From: 62-47 sp051954235
GTDB lineage: Bacteria; Pseudomonadota; Alphaproteobacteria; Rhizobiales; Xanthobacteraceae
NCBI GenBank assembly: GCA_051954235.1
Contig: JBQCHY010000116.1
Coordinates: 62,001 to 126,000, forward strand
DNA length: 64,000 bases
Direction: 5' to 3'
Part shown: in pieces, positions 51,609 to 62,166 of the stretch
Layout of the letters: each line of letters opens with the position of its first letter
Numbering within the stretch: position 1 is the stretch's first letter
Notes under the pieces: model-generated
What the model was told of the DNA's origin: nothing
The model's input: the letters and a program-made list of their open reading frames with translations, nothing else
Database searches by the model: none
Translations under genes and position numbers: made by a program

Positions 51609-52481
51609 TCACACCTCTCGCCGGCCGAGGATGCCGTTGGGGCGCCACAGCAGCACCGCCGCCATCAGCACGTAGATCAGGATGCTGGAGACGCTGGGGA
51701 AGAACACCTTGCCGAAAGTATCGGTGAGACCGATCAGCAGCGCGCCGACGGCCGCTCCCGCGACCGAACCGATGCCACCGAGCACCACGACGACGAAGGA
51801 CAGGATCAGCATGCCGTCGCCCATGCCCGGGAAGACCGTCGAAATCGGCGCGATGACGATGCCGCCGAGGGCCGCCAGCGCGATGCCGACCGCAAAGACG
51901 TAACGGTTCACGACATCGAACTTGATGCCGAGCACCCGCGTCATCTCGCGGTTCTCGGCGCCGGCGCGCACGATCATGCCGATCTTGGTGCGGGTGATGA
52001 CGAAGAAGATCAGCGCCGCAACGACCAAGCAGAAGCCGCAGATCGCCAGCCGATAGACCGGATAGGACAGATTGTCGGTGAGTTGGATCGAGCCGGACAA
52101 CCATGCCGGCGGCGCGACCGAATGCACGTCCTTACCGAACAGGATTTCACGCGCTTCGTCGATCACGAGAATCAAGCCGAACGACAGCAACACCTGCACC
52201 AGATGATCGCGGCCATACAGCCTGCGGATGAAGACGTTCTCCAGCACCAACCCGACCACGAACGCAATCGCAACGCCCGCGACCATCGCGATCCAGAAAC
52301 TGCCAGTATAGGCCGCGATCCAATACGCCAGATAGGCGCCGAACATATAGAACGCGCCGTGCGCGAGATTGATGACGCCGAGAATGCCGAACACCAGCGT
52401 CAATCCGCTTGCGACGAGGAACAGCACCATTCCGTACTGAATGGCATTGAGGAGTTGCACGCCGAAGGTGACGAGGTCCAT
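51609..52481 (-). CDS. Branched-chain-type ABC transporter permease LivH
   Basis: A 290-residue permease with about eight membrane segments: LVASGLTLVFGILGVINLAH, GAFYMFGAYLAYWIAAY, RAGAENREMTRVLGIKFDVV (contact loop) and GDGMLILSFVVVVLGGIGSV. It follows the binding-protein gene with a family A repeat between them. Part of the putative aromatic-acid importer. Confidence 0.93.
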   Translation of the reverse strand: MDLVTFGVQLLNAIQYGMVLFLVASGLTLVFGILGVINLAHGAFYMFGAYLAYWIAAYTGSFWIAMVAGVAIAFVVGLVLENVFIRRLYGRDHLVQVLLSFGLILVIDEAREILFGKDVHSVAPPAWLSGSIQLTDNLSYPVYRLAICGFCLVVAALIFFVITRTKIGMIVRAGAENREMTRVLGIKFDVVNRYVFAVGIALAALGGIVIAPISTVFPGMGDGMLILSFVVVVLGGIGSVAGAAVGALLIGLTDTFGKVFFPSVSSILIYVLMAAVLLWRPNGILGRREV

Positions 52482-52506
52482 GGAAACGTCCCGATAACGT
52501 TCACGC

Positions 52507-52596
52507 CGTCATGGCCGGGCTCGTCCCGGCCATCCACGTCTTAAGCAGCCGTTATGAAGAAAGGCGTGGATGCCCGGCACAAGGCCGGGCATGACG
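52507..52596. repeat. Family A palindromic repeat between livK and livH
   Basis: CGTCATGGCCGGGCTCGTCC and GGCCATCCACGTC are mirrored by GGCGTGGATGCCCGGCACAA and GGGCATGACG. It lies after the binding-protein gene, a place where hairpins often raise the level of the upstream message. Confidence 0.87.
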
Positions 52597-52611
52597 CTCG
52601 TCGCGACCCGC

Positions 52612-53811
52612 TTACGCCAACTTGCAGCCGCGCGCCGGATCGTCGACGTCCTTCTGCGCGATCGAGATCAGTTCGTTGCGGCCGTTGCGCACCTCACGCA
52701 GATAGATGTTCTGGATCGGGTTGTGCGCCTTGTTGAAGGAGAGCGGGCCGCGCGGGCTGTCAATTTTGGCGGCCCCCATCGCCGCGATCATCTTGTCGCG
52801 TTGCTTGTCGTCGCCGCCCACCGCCGTCATACCGGCATCGAGCAGTGCGGCGGCGTCATAACCCTGCACCGCGTAGATGTCGCCGACATTGCCGGTCTTG
52901 TCCTTGAACGCCTTGAGGAAGGCGACGTTGGCCGGGATATCGAGATTGTCAGCATAGTGCAGCGTGGTTCGGATGCCGTTGGCGGCATCCCCCTGCGCCG
53001 GCAACGTGCCGTCGGTGAGGAAGCCCGCCCCGTAAAGTGGAATGGTTTTGCCAAGACCCGCCGCCGCGTAATCCTTGACGAACTTCACCGCGCCGCCGCC
53101 GGCGAAGAAGCTGAACACCGCGTCGGGCTTCAGCGTCGCGACACGCGTGAGCAGCGCCTGGAATTCGACCTCGGGGAACGGCACCGTCAGCTTCTCGGCG
53201 ATCTTACCCCCGTGTTTGGTGAAGTTCTCAGCGAAGGCATCGATCATTTCCGCGCCGGCGGTATAGCGCCAAGTAATAGTGGCGACGTTCTTAATGCCGG
53301 CATCGGCCAGCACCTTGCCCATCGGGAATGTGGTCTGCCAATTCGAGAACGAGGAGCGGAAAATATTCGGCGCACAGGCCGGGCCGGTGGCGTCGTTGGC
53401 GCCGGCGTTGGGAATGATCATCAGGGTCTTGGTATCGCGCGCGACCTTCACCATCGCCATCGCCACGCCGGAATGCACCGTGCCGATCACGACGTCGGCC
53501 TTCTCGCGGCCGACCAGACGGTTCATGTTGTCGGTCGCGGCTTCCGGTTTCGATTCGTCATCGACCTGCACGAACGCGATCTCGCGGCCGCCGAGCTTGC
53601 CGCCTTTCTGTTCGACATAGAGGCGGAAACCATCGTCGATGAATTTGCCGAGTTTGGCGTAGGTGCCGGTGTAAGGCAGCATCAGGCCGACCTTGAGCGG
53701 CGCGTTCTGCGCGATAGCCGGTGCGCGCAGACCGGGCGCGACGGCAAGCGTGGCTGCGCCGGCCGCTCCGGTGAGCAAGGTACGGCGACTGACGATCAGA
53801 CGACTCGACAT
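52612..53811 (-). CDS. Periplasmic ligand-binding protein of Liv-type importer
   Basis: A 399-residue binding protein of the Leu/Ile/Val-type family with a Tat-like signal (SRRTLLTGAAGAATLAVAPG). LKVGLMLPYTGTYAKLGKFI starts the first lobe; VIGTVHSGVAMAM, FSFFAGGGAVKFVKDYAAAG and YAVQGYDAAALLDAG follow the aromatic-acid-binding subgroup plan. GGAGG is near the ATG. Next to box genes it probably binds benzoate or hydroxybenzoate; inference from context. Confidence 0.9.
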   Translation of the reverse strand: MSSRLIVSRRTLLTGAAGAATLAVAPGLRAPAIAQNAPLKVGLMLPYTGTYAKLGKFIDDGFRLYVEQKGGKLGGREIAFVQVDDESKPEAATDNMNRLVGREKADVVIGTVHSGVAMAMVKVARDTKTLMIIPNAGANDATGPACAPNIFRSSFSNWQTTFPMGKVLADAGIKNVATITWRYTAGAEMIDAFAENFTKHGGKIAEKLTVPFPEVEFQALLTRVATLKPDAVFSFFAGGGAVKFVKDYAAAGLGKTIPLYGAGFLTDGTLPAQGDAANGIRTTLHYADNLDIPANVAFLKAFKDKTGNVGDIYAVQGYDAAALLDAGMTAVGGDDKQRDKMIAAMGAAKIDSPRGPLSFNKAHNPIQNIYLREVRNGRNELISIAQKDVDDPARGCKLA

Positions 53812-54142
53812 GGTATTCCTCCCTCTCTCTATTTTTCTCGTAGCCTTTTACGCGCGAAGGCAAAGCAGTATTCCTCGCGCCCTGATTTGTTTCAATCTTA
53901 AAACTTTTTGACTTCCCCGCAGATCGCGGCAAAGCCGTCCATCGGCCGAAGTTAGACGGCCGCATCCCTCCATGCGAACATCATTGGCCCGCATGCAGCA
54001 TAATTCGCATCTTTAGCGAAATGCAAGAAATATAATTCAGGTTACCCTTTCGATATTTCCGCAAACCATCGATCCGGCTACTAAATTGACACTGGAATTA
54101 TGCTGCATCGCGACGCAACGTGACTAACGAGAACACATCCTT
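53812..54142. promoter_or_regulatory. Divergent control region with paired inverted operator motifs
   Basis: A 331-base, unusually AT-rich gap. TGCAGCATAATTC at 53994-54006 is perfectly mirrored by GAATTATGCTGCA at 54095-54107, centres 101 bases apart. Between them TGCAAGAAATATAATTC at 54022 is a degenerate third copy. The right-hand site is 36-48 bases before the epimerase start, the same distance as at boxC. Candidate BoxR operators; paired inverted sites could allow DNA looping. Confidence 0.55.
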
Positions 54143-54877
54143 ATGACTCATCGCATCTTTCTTGCCGGCGCGACGGGCGCCGTCGGGCAGCGGCTGATCC
54201 CGTTGTTACGCGCGGTCGGTCATCATGTCGCAGGCACCACACGGTTCGAAGCCAAGGCCCCCGCGTTACGTGCATTGGGCGCCGAGCCTGTGGTGGTGGA
54301 CGTATTCGATGCAGATGCGTTGAGGCAGGCCGTGCTCGCCGCGAAACCGGATATCGTCATCCATCAATTGACGGACCTTCCACCCGGCCTTGACCCGGCG
54401 AAGATGGCCGACGCCATCGGCCGCAACGCGCACATTCGCGAGGAAGGCACGCGCAATCTGATCGATGCGTCGATTGCCGCCGGCGCAAGGCGATTGATCG
54501 CACAAAGCATCGCGTGGATGTACGCTCCTGGGCCGCAACCGCATCGCGAGGAGGATCCGCTCGACCGTGTCGCTGACGGACCGCGCAGTATTACGCTGGC
54601 GGGCGTGGCGTCGCTGGAAACGCAGACGCTGCAATCGTCGCCGCTCGAAGGCATCGTGCTGCGTTACGGGCAACTATACGGACCGGGCACCGGCAGCGAC
54701 GAACCGCGCGGCCAGGCACCGCTGCATGTCGATGCGGCGGCTCACGCCGCATTGCTGGCGATCGATCGCGGCACGCCAGGATTTTACAACATCGCCGAGC
54801 CGAACGATTTGATCGCCACCGACAAAGCGCGCCGCGAGCTTGGCTTCGATGCGAGCTTTCGCGTGTCGAACGAATAG
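54143..54877 (+). CDS. NAD(P)-dependent epimerase/dehydratase-like protein
   Basis: A 244-residue extended-SDR: cofactor loop FLAGATGAVGQRLIPLL at the start, DVFDADALRQAVLAAKPDIV, GTRNLIDASIAAGARRLIAQ and LRYGQLYGPGTGS. The usual Y-x3-K is not evident: AWMYAPGPQPH occupies the site, so it may be an atypical reductase or non-catalytic NmrA-like protein. It is divergent from the benzoate-type binding protein, with a candidate BoxR site at its promoter. Confidence 0.85.
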   Translation: MTHRIFLAGATGAVGQRLIPLLRAVGHHVAGTTRFEAKAPALRALGAEPVVVDVFDADALRQAVLAAKPDIVIHQLTDLPPGLDPAKMADAIGRNAHIREEGTRNLIDASIAAGARRLIAQSIAWMYAPGPQPHREEDPLDRVADGPRSITLAGVASLETQTLQSSPLEGIVLRYGQLYGPGTGSDEPRGQAPLHVDAAAHAALLAIDRGTPGFYNIAEPNDLIATDKARRELGFDASFRVSNE

Positions 54878-54893
54878 AATTGCAGTCGCCGTG

Positions 54894-56762
54894 TTAAGTC
54901 GCGCAAGCGACCCATCGCGTCGAAGCCGCATCGTCCTCCAACACGGCGACATCGGCGGCGCGACGCGCGAGCACTGCACGCTGATTGATGTAGCCCTTGT
55001 CAGTGATCTCGCCGTAGTCGACTGACGGCGGTTCGGCCACCAACAGCGCGCGTGTGGCGTGGCCTGACGAGCCACCGCTTTTCGCCTTCAGCTTGGCTAG
55101 CCCCCCGCCAATGCCGGCGCGCACGCGCTCGCTGCGCAGCACATCGTCGAGTCCAGCGCTCTCCGGTAATCCCGCCAGCGCGCGACAGGCCGCGGCATTC
55201 GGAAACACCATAAAGCGCACATGATCACCGCCATGACCGGTGACGACGATATCCTGCGCCAACGGCGCCAGCGCCGCGATGCCCGCCACCCGCAAGGTGC
55301 CGACACTGACCCAGGTGCCCGACGTCAGTTTGAAATCCTCCGCGACACGACCGTCGAAAAACAAGCCCAATTCAGGCCGTTCGGGATCAGCGAACTTCAC
55401 CGCGTCGCCGATGCAGTAAAAACCATCGGCGTCGAACGCGGCAGCGGTCTGCTCCGGAGATTTCCAATAGCCCGGCGTGACATTCGGGCCGCGCACCCGC
55501 ACTTCCAGCTTGTCGCCGGACGGCACCAGTTTCAGATCGGTCCCCGGAATCGGCACACCGATATTGCCGGAGCGCTGCGCTTGAAAATGACAGTCGGTCG
55601 CGAGCGGCGCGGTCTCGGTCGAGCCCCATGCCGACACCATCGGCAGTCGTCGCCCTATCGTCGTTTGCGACATCTCTTCCAGAGCTTCCCACAGATTCTG
55701 CGGCAGCGCGGCGCCGGCGAAGAAGATGATCTTGACGCCGTTGAAGAAGCGCCGGCGCAACTCCGCGTCCTCGCGCAGCGCTGCGATCAGCATATCGAAG
55801 CCGCGCGGCACGTTGAAATAGACGGTCGGCACCACGTCGCGCAAATTCGCCAGCGAGGTCGCAAACAGGCCGGGCGCGGGCTTGCCGGCATCGATGTACA
55901 GCGAACCGCCGTTGCGCAGCACCATGTTGAAGTTGTGGTTGGCGCCGAAAGTGTGACTCCACGGCAGCCAATCGAGAATGATCAGTTCGTCTTGCGCGTC
56001 GTCGAGAAACGGCCAGACCTGTGCCTTCGCGGCCTGACTCGTGGTCAGCATCCGATGCGTATTGATCACCGCCTTGGGGATGCCGGTCGAGCCAGAAGTA
56101 AACAGAAATTTCGCCACGGTGTCCGGCCCGATGGCCGCGAAAGCCTGTGCGACATCCGCGCTTTCAGGCGTCTCCATGACGTCACGAAAGGCTATCGCAT
56201 CGCCTTCCGGCGCATCCTCGCCGCTCACGATCTGGGCGCTGTGCGCCGGCGCAATTGCCGCAAGCGCCGCTGCGAAAGGCCTCAAGCTCGAGACATAGAT
56301 CGCGCCCGGACCAAGCAGCGCCACCATGCTCTTGAGCTTGTCAAAATCCTTCGCGATCAGCGAATAGGCCGGCGACACCGCGGCCACCGGCACGCCGACA
56401 TGCATCGCGCCGAGCGCGAACAGCGCGTGATCGATGCTGTTATCGGACAGGATCACCAGCGGCCGCTCAGCACTCATCTCGTGAGCTAGCACCCACGCTC
56501 CGATCCGGCGCACCCGACGCAAGGTTTCGGCGTAAGTCAGCGTGATCCTGGATTGCTCGACGCTCCGGCGTTCGCCAAGGAAAATACGGTCCGGGTGACT
56601 TGCCGCCCATTGCTCCAACCAATCGCCGACACAGCGCGTAGACGGCTGTAACGGAATGGTGGATCGCACCCAGATCGAGCCGTCGGCATGGCGGTCTGCG
56701 ACAATCTGCGGCATCGCGAACAGGGGCGCGCTGTCCTCAAGACGCGCGGCGGCGGGTGTCAT
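54894..56762 (-). CDS. Feruloyl-CoA-synthase-like acyl-CoA ligase
   Basis: A 622-residue AMP-forming ligase: phosphate loop FLFTSGSTGIPKAVINTH, LDWLPWSHTFGANHNFNMVL, MVSAWGSTETAPLATD and DGFYCIGDAVKFADPE. The long form with C-terminal LFFDGRVAEDFKLTSGTWVS matches feruloyl-CoA synthases, which activate hydroxycinnamates. The partner hydratase/aldolase is not in the window. AGGAGG precedes the ATG. It ends 17 bases from the convergent epimerase gene. Confidence 0.9.
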   Translation of the reverse strand: MTPAAARLEDSAPLFAMPQIVADRHADGSIWVRSTIPLQPSTRCVGDWLEQWAASHPDRIFLGERRSVEQSRITLTYAETLRRVRRIGAWVLAHEMSAERPLVILSDNSIDHALFALGAMHVGVPVAAVSPAYSLIAKDFDKLKSMVALLGPGAIYVSSLRPFAAALAAIAPAHSAQIVSGEDAPEGDAIAFRDVMETPESADVAQAFAAIGPDTVAKFLFTSGSTGIPKAVINTHRMLTTSQAAKAQVWPFLDDAQDELIILDWLPWSHTFGANHNFNMVLRNGGSLYIDAGKPAPGLFATSLANLRDVVPTVYFNVPRGFDMLIAALREDAELRRRFFNGVKIIFFAGAALPQNLWEALEEMSQTTIGRRLPMVSAWGSTETAPLATDCHFQAQRSGNIGVPIPGTDLKLVPSGDKLEVRVRGPNVTPGYWKSPEQTAAAFDADGFYCIGDAVKFADPERPELGLFFDGRVAEDFKLTSGTWVSVGTLRVAGIAALAPLAQDIVVTGHGGDHVRFMVFPNAAACRALAGLPESAGLDDVLRSERVRAGIGGGLAKLKAKSGGSSGHATRALLVAEPPSVDYGEITDKGYINQRAVLARRAADVAVLEDDAASTRWVACAT

Positions 56763-57000
56763 GGCGATCCTCCTGGCGGCATTTTCTTGGTTATGATTTT
56801 GCTCTACGCGGAAAGCCGGCGCGTCCGCAAGGCCGTCGCCCTGACCGATGCCGTTTTAAGCATGAACCAAAAGACGTCTTGGCCGACATATGGTCTGCGA
56901 CCCTCAGGCCGCGACAAGCCCCCATTTTTCGGACTATCATGCCGCGGGCAGCCGCGCGCGGCGCGGATCAACCCGACCTGACCAGCGACGGAACGAAATC

Positions 57001-58746
57001 ATGGCCGACCAGGACGATGTCCTCCACCTGATCGACGATACCGAACCTGCCTCCCTATCGACGTCCTCGCGCAAATGGAAAATCGCCGTGATCGATGACG
57101 ATCCGGCTGTCCATGAAGGCACCAGATTCGCGCTCAGCGACTATTCCCTCAACGGTCAGGGGCTGGAGATTCTGTCGGCGCATTCCGCCGCCGAGGGGCG
57201 CGAGTTGATGCGCCAGCATTCCGATATCGCCGCAGTGCTGCTTGACGTCATCATGGAAACGGACTCGGCCGGCCTCGACTTGGTCGAATTCATCCGCAAC
57301 GAGATCAAGAACGAGACCGTTCGCATCGTGCTGCGCACCGGCCAACCCGGCCAGGCGCCTGAACGTCGCGTGATCGTCGATTACGATATCAACGACTACA
57401 AGGCGAAAACCGAGCTGACGGCCGACAAGCTGTTCACGTCGCTCACCGCCGCGCTGCGCAGCTACCAGCAACTCGAGCGCATGGTGCAGACCCGGCGGGG
57501 CCTCGAAATCATCATCGACGCGGCCTCGACGCTATACGACTTCAAATCCATGCAACGTCTGGCCGAGGGCGTGCTGACGCAGATTGCATCGCTGCTCAAT
57601 GTCGATTGCGCCGGCATTCTGGTGCTGCGCGACGGCGGCGAAATCAGCGACGACTTCGCGGTGCTGGCAGGGTCCGGCTGCTACAGCCGATTCATCGGCC
57701 ATGCCGGACCGAAATCGCTCGACACCGATCTGCGGCAGATGGTCGAAGAGGCGTTCCGTCGCCGCGCGCACGAATTCGCCGACCAGCGCACCGTACTTTA
57801 CATCCGCACCGGTAGCGGCCGTGAGGTCGTGGTGTTGCTGCAGGCCGAGTGTCCGCTCTCCGAGACCGACCGCGCGCTGGTCGAGATCTTCGGCAGCCGA
57901 CTGTCGATCGCCTTCGATAACGTGATCCTCTATCAGCAACTGCATGAGGCCAACACTCAACTGGAAGATCGCGTGGCACAACGCACGCGCGCGCTGATGC
58001 TGGCCAATCGCCGCCTCTCGGCGCAGTGGCTGCGGCTGCAGCGCGCCAACGGCTTCAAGAACGAAATTCTCGGCACCGTCGCGCACGATCTGAAAAATCC
58101 GCTCGGCGTGATTCTCGGCCGCACCGAGATGCTGACCGAACTGATCGGCGCCGACGCTTCGCGCGACAGCATCAGCGCGCAGGTCACCCACATTCGCGAT
58201 GCGACGCGACGACTGACATCGATGGTCGATCATCTGATTTCCGACGCCATGGCGGACGCGTTCGACATCACCATTCGTCGCGAACCGGTTGATGTCTCGG
58301 CGCTGGTCACGGAGGTTGCGGAGGCAAACCGGCTGTCGGCCGCCAACAAACAGCAGGTGATCGAGGTCTCCGCGCCGCCCGATCAACAAACCATGTGCGA
58401 CGCCGACCGGATGCGCGAGGCGATCGACAATCTCATCAGCAACGCCATCAAGTACAGCCCGATCGGCGGCAACATCGCGCTGCTCGTCGCTCACGATCCG
58501 ACTCACGTGGTTATCCGCGTTACCGATCAGGGCGCGGGACTCTCGCCGGAGGATCTCGGCCGGTTGTTCGGCCGCTTCCAGCGCCTCTCGGCCAAACCGA
58601 CCGCGGGCGAAAGCTCGACCGGGCTCGGGCTCTCGATTGTTAAGCGCATTGTCGATATGCATGGCGGCACCATCACCGCCGATAGCCGTGGCCCCGGACA
58701 AGGGGCTACCTTTACGATCAGACTTCCGGTGACAGCCGCAGCGTGA
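57001..58746 (+). CDS. Hybrid sensor kinase with N-terminal receiver and DUF3369-like domain
   Basis: A 581-residue cytoplasmic protein. Residues ~26-160: receiver domain with acid pocket D32-D33 (VIDDDPAVHEG) and phospho-acceptor D82 (VLLDVIMETDSAG). Residues ~165-330: DUF3369/GAF-like sensor (RRGLEIIIDAASTLYDFKSM; LLNVDCAGILVLRDGG). A coiled-coil linker (LYQQLHEANTQLEDRVAQRT) leads to a HisKA with H362 (GTVAHDLKNPLGVILG) and an ATPase domain (NAIKYSPIGG; GLGLSIVKRI). No membrane segment. The receiver in front of the kinase suggests it is itself controlled by phosphorelay. It runs directly into the OmpR-type gene. Confidence 0.9.
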   Translation: MADQDDVLHLIDDTEPASLSTSSRKWKIAVIDDDPAVHEGTRFALSDYSLNGQGLEILSAHSAAEGRELMRQHSDIAAVLLDVIMETDSAGLDLVEFIRNEIKNETVRIVLRTGQPGQAPERRVIVDYDINDYKAKTELTADKLFTSLTAALRSYQQLERMVQTRRGLEIIIDAASTLYDFKSMQRLAEGVLTQIASLLNVDCAGILVLRDGGEISDDFAVLAGSGCYSRFIGHAGPKSLDTDLRQMVEEAFRRRAHEFADQRTVLYIRTGSGREVVVLLQAECPLSETDRALVEIFGSRLSIAFDNVILYQQLHEANTQLEDRVAQRTRALMLANRRLSAQWLRLQRANGFKNEILGTVAHDLKNPLGVILGRTEMLTELIGADASRDSISAQVTHIRDATRRLTSMVDHLISDAMADAFDITIRREPVDVSALVTEVAEANRLSAANKQQVIEVSAPPDQQTMCDADRMREAIDNLISNAIKYSPIGGNIALLVAHDPTHVVIRVTDQGAGLSPEDLGRLFGRFQRLSAKPTAGESSTGLGLSIVKRIVDMHGGTITADSRGPGQGATFTIRLPVTAAA

Positions 58747-58747
58747 C

Positions 58748-59491
58748 ATGAGCCAAAGCCAACATATCATCATCGTCGACGACGAAGCCCCGGCCCGTGA
58801 AATGGTCGGCGACTATCTGCGCATGCACGGTTTCACCGTGACGCTCTGCGATGGCGGCAAAAGCCTGCGCGAGGCAATCGCCGCCGGCCTGCCCGACCTC
58901 GTCGTGCTCGACCTCAACATGCCCGAGGAAGACGGCCTGTCGATCATCCGCGACCTCAAGGCCCGGACCAATGTGCCCGTGATCATGTTGACGGCGACCG
59001 CCAGCCCGATCGACCGCGTCGTCGGGCTTGAACTTGGTGCTGACGATTATGTCGCCAAGCCCTGCGAATTGCGCGAGTTGATGGCGCGAATCCGCTCGGT
59101 GTTGCGACGCACCATTCCAGTGAAGACGGCCGCGGACCCCACCCCGGTAGCCTCCACGAAACCCAGCACCGATCACCTCGTGCGGTTTGGGACGCGCTGG
59201 CTCGACCTCGAAGCACAGGCATTGCGCGACGACGAAGGCAACGAACACCCACTGACGGCTTCGGAATTCGGCCTTTTGAAGGTTTTTGCCGCCAATCCGA
59301 AGCGCGTGTTGTCGCGTGAACGGCTGCTGGAACTGGCCAATGCTCGCGACGCCGAAGCGTTCGACCGCGCCGTCGACCTGCGGATCATGCGCATCCGCCG
59401 CAAGATCGAGCCGGATCCCGCGAAACCCTCGGTGATCCGCACCATTCGCGGCGGCGGGTATCTTTTCAGTCCGGTCGGCGATAAATCCTGA
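58748..59491 (+). CDS. OmpR-family response regulator
   Basis: A 247-residue regulator: receiver with IIIVDDEAPAREMV, D55 in LVVLDLNMPEEDG and Lys in DDYVAKPCEL; winged helix with LTASEFGLLKVFAANPKRVL and AVDLRIMRIRRKIEP. It starts 1 base after the kinase stop, so it is its probable partner. Targets unknown; the adjacent ECF sigma, cydAB and small secreted protein genes are candidates. Confidence 0.93.
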   Translation: MSQSQHIIIVDDEAPAREMVGDYLRMHGFTVTLCDGGKSLREAIAAGLPDLVVLDLNMPEEDGLSIIRDLKARTNVPVIMLTATASPIDRVVGLELGADDYVAKPCELRELMARIRSVLRRTIPVKTAADPTPVASTKPSTDHLVRFGTRWLDLEAQALRDDEGNEHPLTASEFGLLKVFAANPKRVLSRERLLELANARDAEAFDRAVDLRIMRIRRKIEPDPAKPSVIRTIRGGGYLFSPVGDKS

Positions 59492-59675
59492 CGGATTGTC
59501 ATTTTATTGCGATGCAGCACGGTCGTTCCGCCCGAATATTTCGTCGCAACCCGATTCGACGAAACAATTCTCTCCGCGACGAAACCGTTTTCCTCTTGGT
59601 AAGCAGATGTCCTGAAACAACCACCGGTTAAAAAAACTCCCACAAAACGCCGCACAAGCGACGAGGGAGCCGGTC

Positions 59676-60287
59676 ATGCAGAACATCATCGCCATCAACG
59701 CTGCCGCCCAACAAGGCATCCTTGCAGCCCAGGCGACCTCCGACGAGATGCTGCTCGAGAGCATCGCCGGGGGCAGCAAGCCCGCGATGCACATCCTCTA
59801 TGCCCGCCATCGGGTGCGGGTGTATCGCTTCATCCTGCGCATGGTTCGCGACACCACCACCGCGGAAGACCTCGTCAGCCAGGTGTTCCTCGACGTCTGG
59901 CGCACCGCCAGCCAATTCGAAGGCCGCGCGCAGGTGTCGACCTGGCTGCTGTCGATCGCCCGTTTCAAGGCGCTGACCGCGCTGCGCCAGCGCTCGCATG
60001 AAGACCTCGACCAGGACGGCGTGCTGGAAATCGCCGACCAGGCCGACACGCCGGAAACAGCGCTGGAGCGCAGCAAGACCAGCGCCATTCTGCGCGCCTG
60101 CATCGCCAAACTGTCGCCGGCGCATCGCGAGATCATCGATCTGGTCTACTACCACGAGAAGTCGGTCGAAGAGGCCAGCAAGATCATCGGGATTCCGCAA
60201 AGCACGGTGAAGACCCGCATGTTCTATGCCCGCAAGCAACTCGCCGAACTGCTCAAGACATGTGGGGTCGACACGCTGGCCGCCTGA
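59676..60287 (+). CDS. ECF-type RNA polymerase sigma factor
   Basis: A 203-residue sigma factor: region 2 ILYARHRVRVYRFILRMVRD and SQVFLDVWRTASQFEGRAQV (with WLLSIARFKALTALRQ), region 4 RACIAKLSPAHREIIDLVYY and EEASKIIGIPQSTVKTRMFY. No anti-sigma gene follows; the next gene encodes a tiny secreted protein. The 184 bases upstream show no obvious repeat. It could answer to the preceding two-component pair. Confidence 0.93.
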   Translation: MQNIIAINAAAQQGILAAQATSDEMLLESIAGGSKPAMHILYARHRVRVYRFILRMVRDTTTAEDLVSQVFLDVWRTASQFEGRAQVSTWLLSIARFKALTALRQRSHEDLDQDGVLEIADQADTPETALERSKTSAILRACIAKLSPAHREIIDLVYYHEKSVEEASKIIGIPQSTVKTRMFYARKQLAELLKTCGVDTLAA

Positions 60288-60328
60288 CGGCCGAGATCTG
60301 CCACCGAGTTAAACGACGGATCAGAACG

Positions 60329-60532
60329 ATGCAGATGATGTCCTTCCGCTTCTTCGTCGTTCCCCTTGGCGCGGTCTGCACATTGATCGCGCTCGGTTTA
60401 CAGGACGCGCCGGCGCGCGCGGATCGCGACGGCGCAATGGCTTCGATCCGTCAGCAGGTCAGCGATTGTTCACGGCAACACCCCGCCGACGTCTGCATTC
60501 TTTCCGGTGAGAGCGATACCCACTCGCGCTAG
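60329..60532 (+). CDS. Small secreted two-cysteine protein
   Basis: A 67-residue protein: signal peptide (FRFFVVPLGAVCTLIALGL, cleavage near APARA) and a mature part of about 40 residues with two cysteines, VSDCSRQHPADVCILSGES, likely disulfide-bonded. No family recognised. It starts 41 bases after the ECF sigma gene and is followed by a terminator-like hairpin, so it is probably co-transcribed with the sigma gene. Confidence 0.65.
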   Translation: MQMMSFRFFVVPLGAVCTLIALGLQDAPARADRDGAMASIRQQVSDCSRQHPADVCILSGESDTHSR

Positions 60533-60554
60533 TTCCAACAACCTCCCCAATTTG

Positions 60555-60588
60555 TCGACCCGGCCGGGATGCCTCTCCGCCGGGTCGA
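60555..60588 (+). terminator. Terminator-like hairpin
   Basis: TCGACCCGGC and GCCGGGTCGA form a perfect 10-bp stem with a 14-base loop, 22 bases after the small secreted protein stop. No T-run follows, so it may end transcription weakly or stabilise the message. Confidence 0.55.
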
Positions 60589-60754
60589 ATTGTATGGAAT
60601 GTGCGACGCCGCGAAACTTGCGCCAGCGCAACGTCGCCACGCGTTCACGGTCTACGCTGCCCGTATGACAGCAAGCACGGCACGCCGCATCGCCGCTTTC
60701 CATGTCGGCCGCATGTGTTAGCTTCTCATTATTGCTTCGCCGGAGATCCGCCTT

Positions 60755-62161
<1,407 letters not shown>

Positions 62162-62166
62162 GCGCC

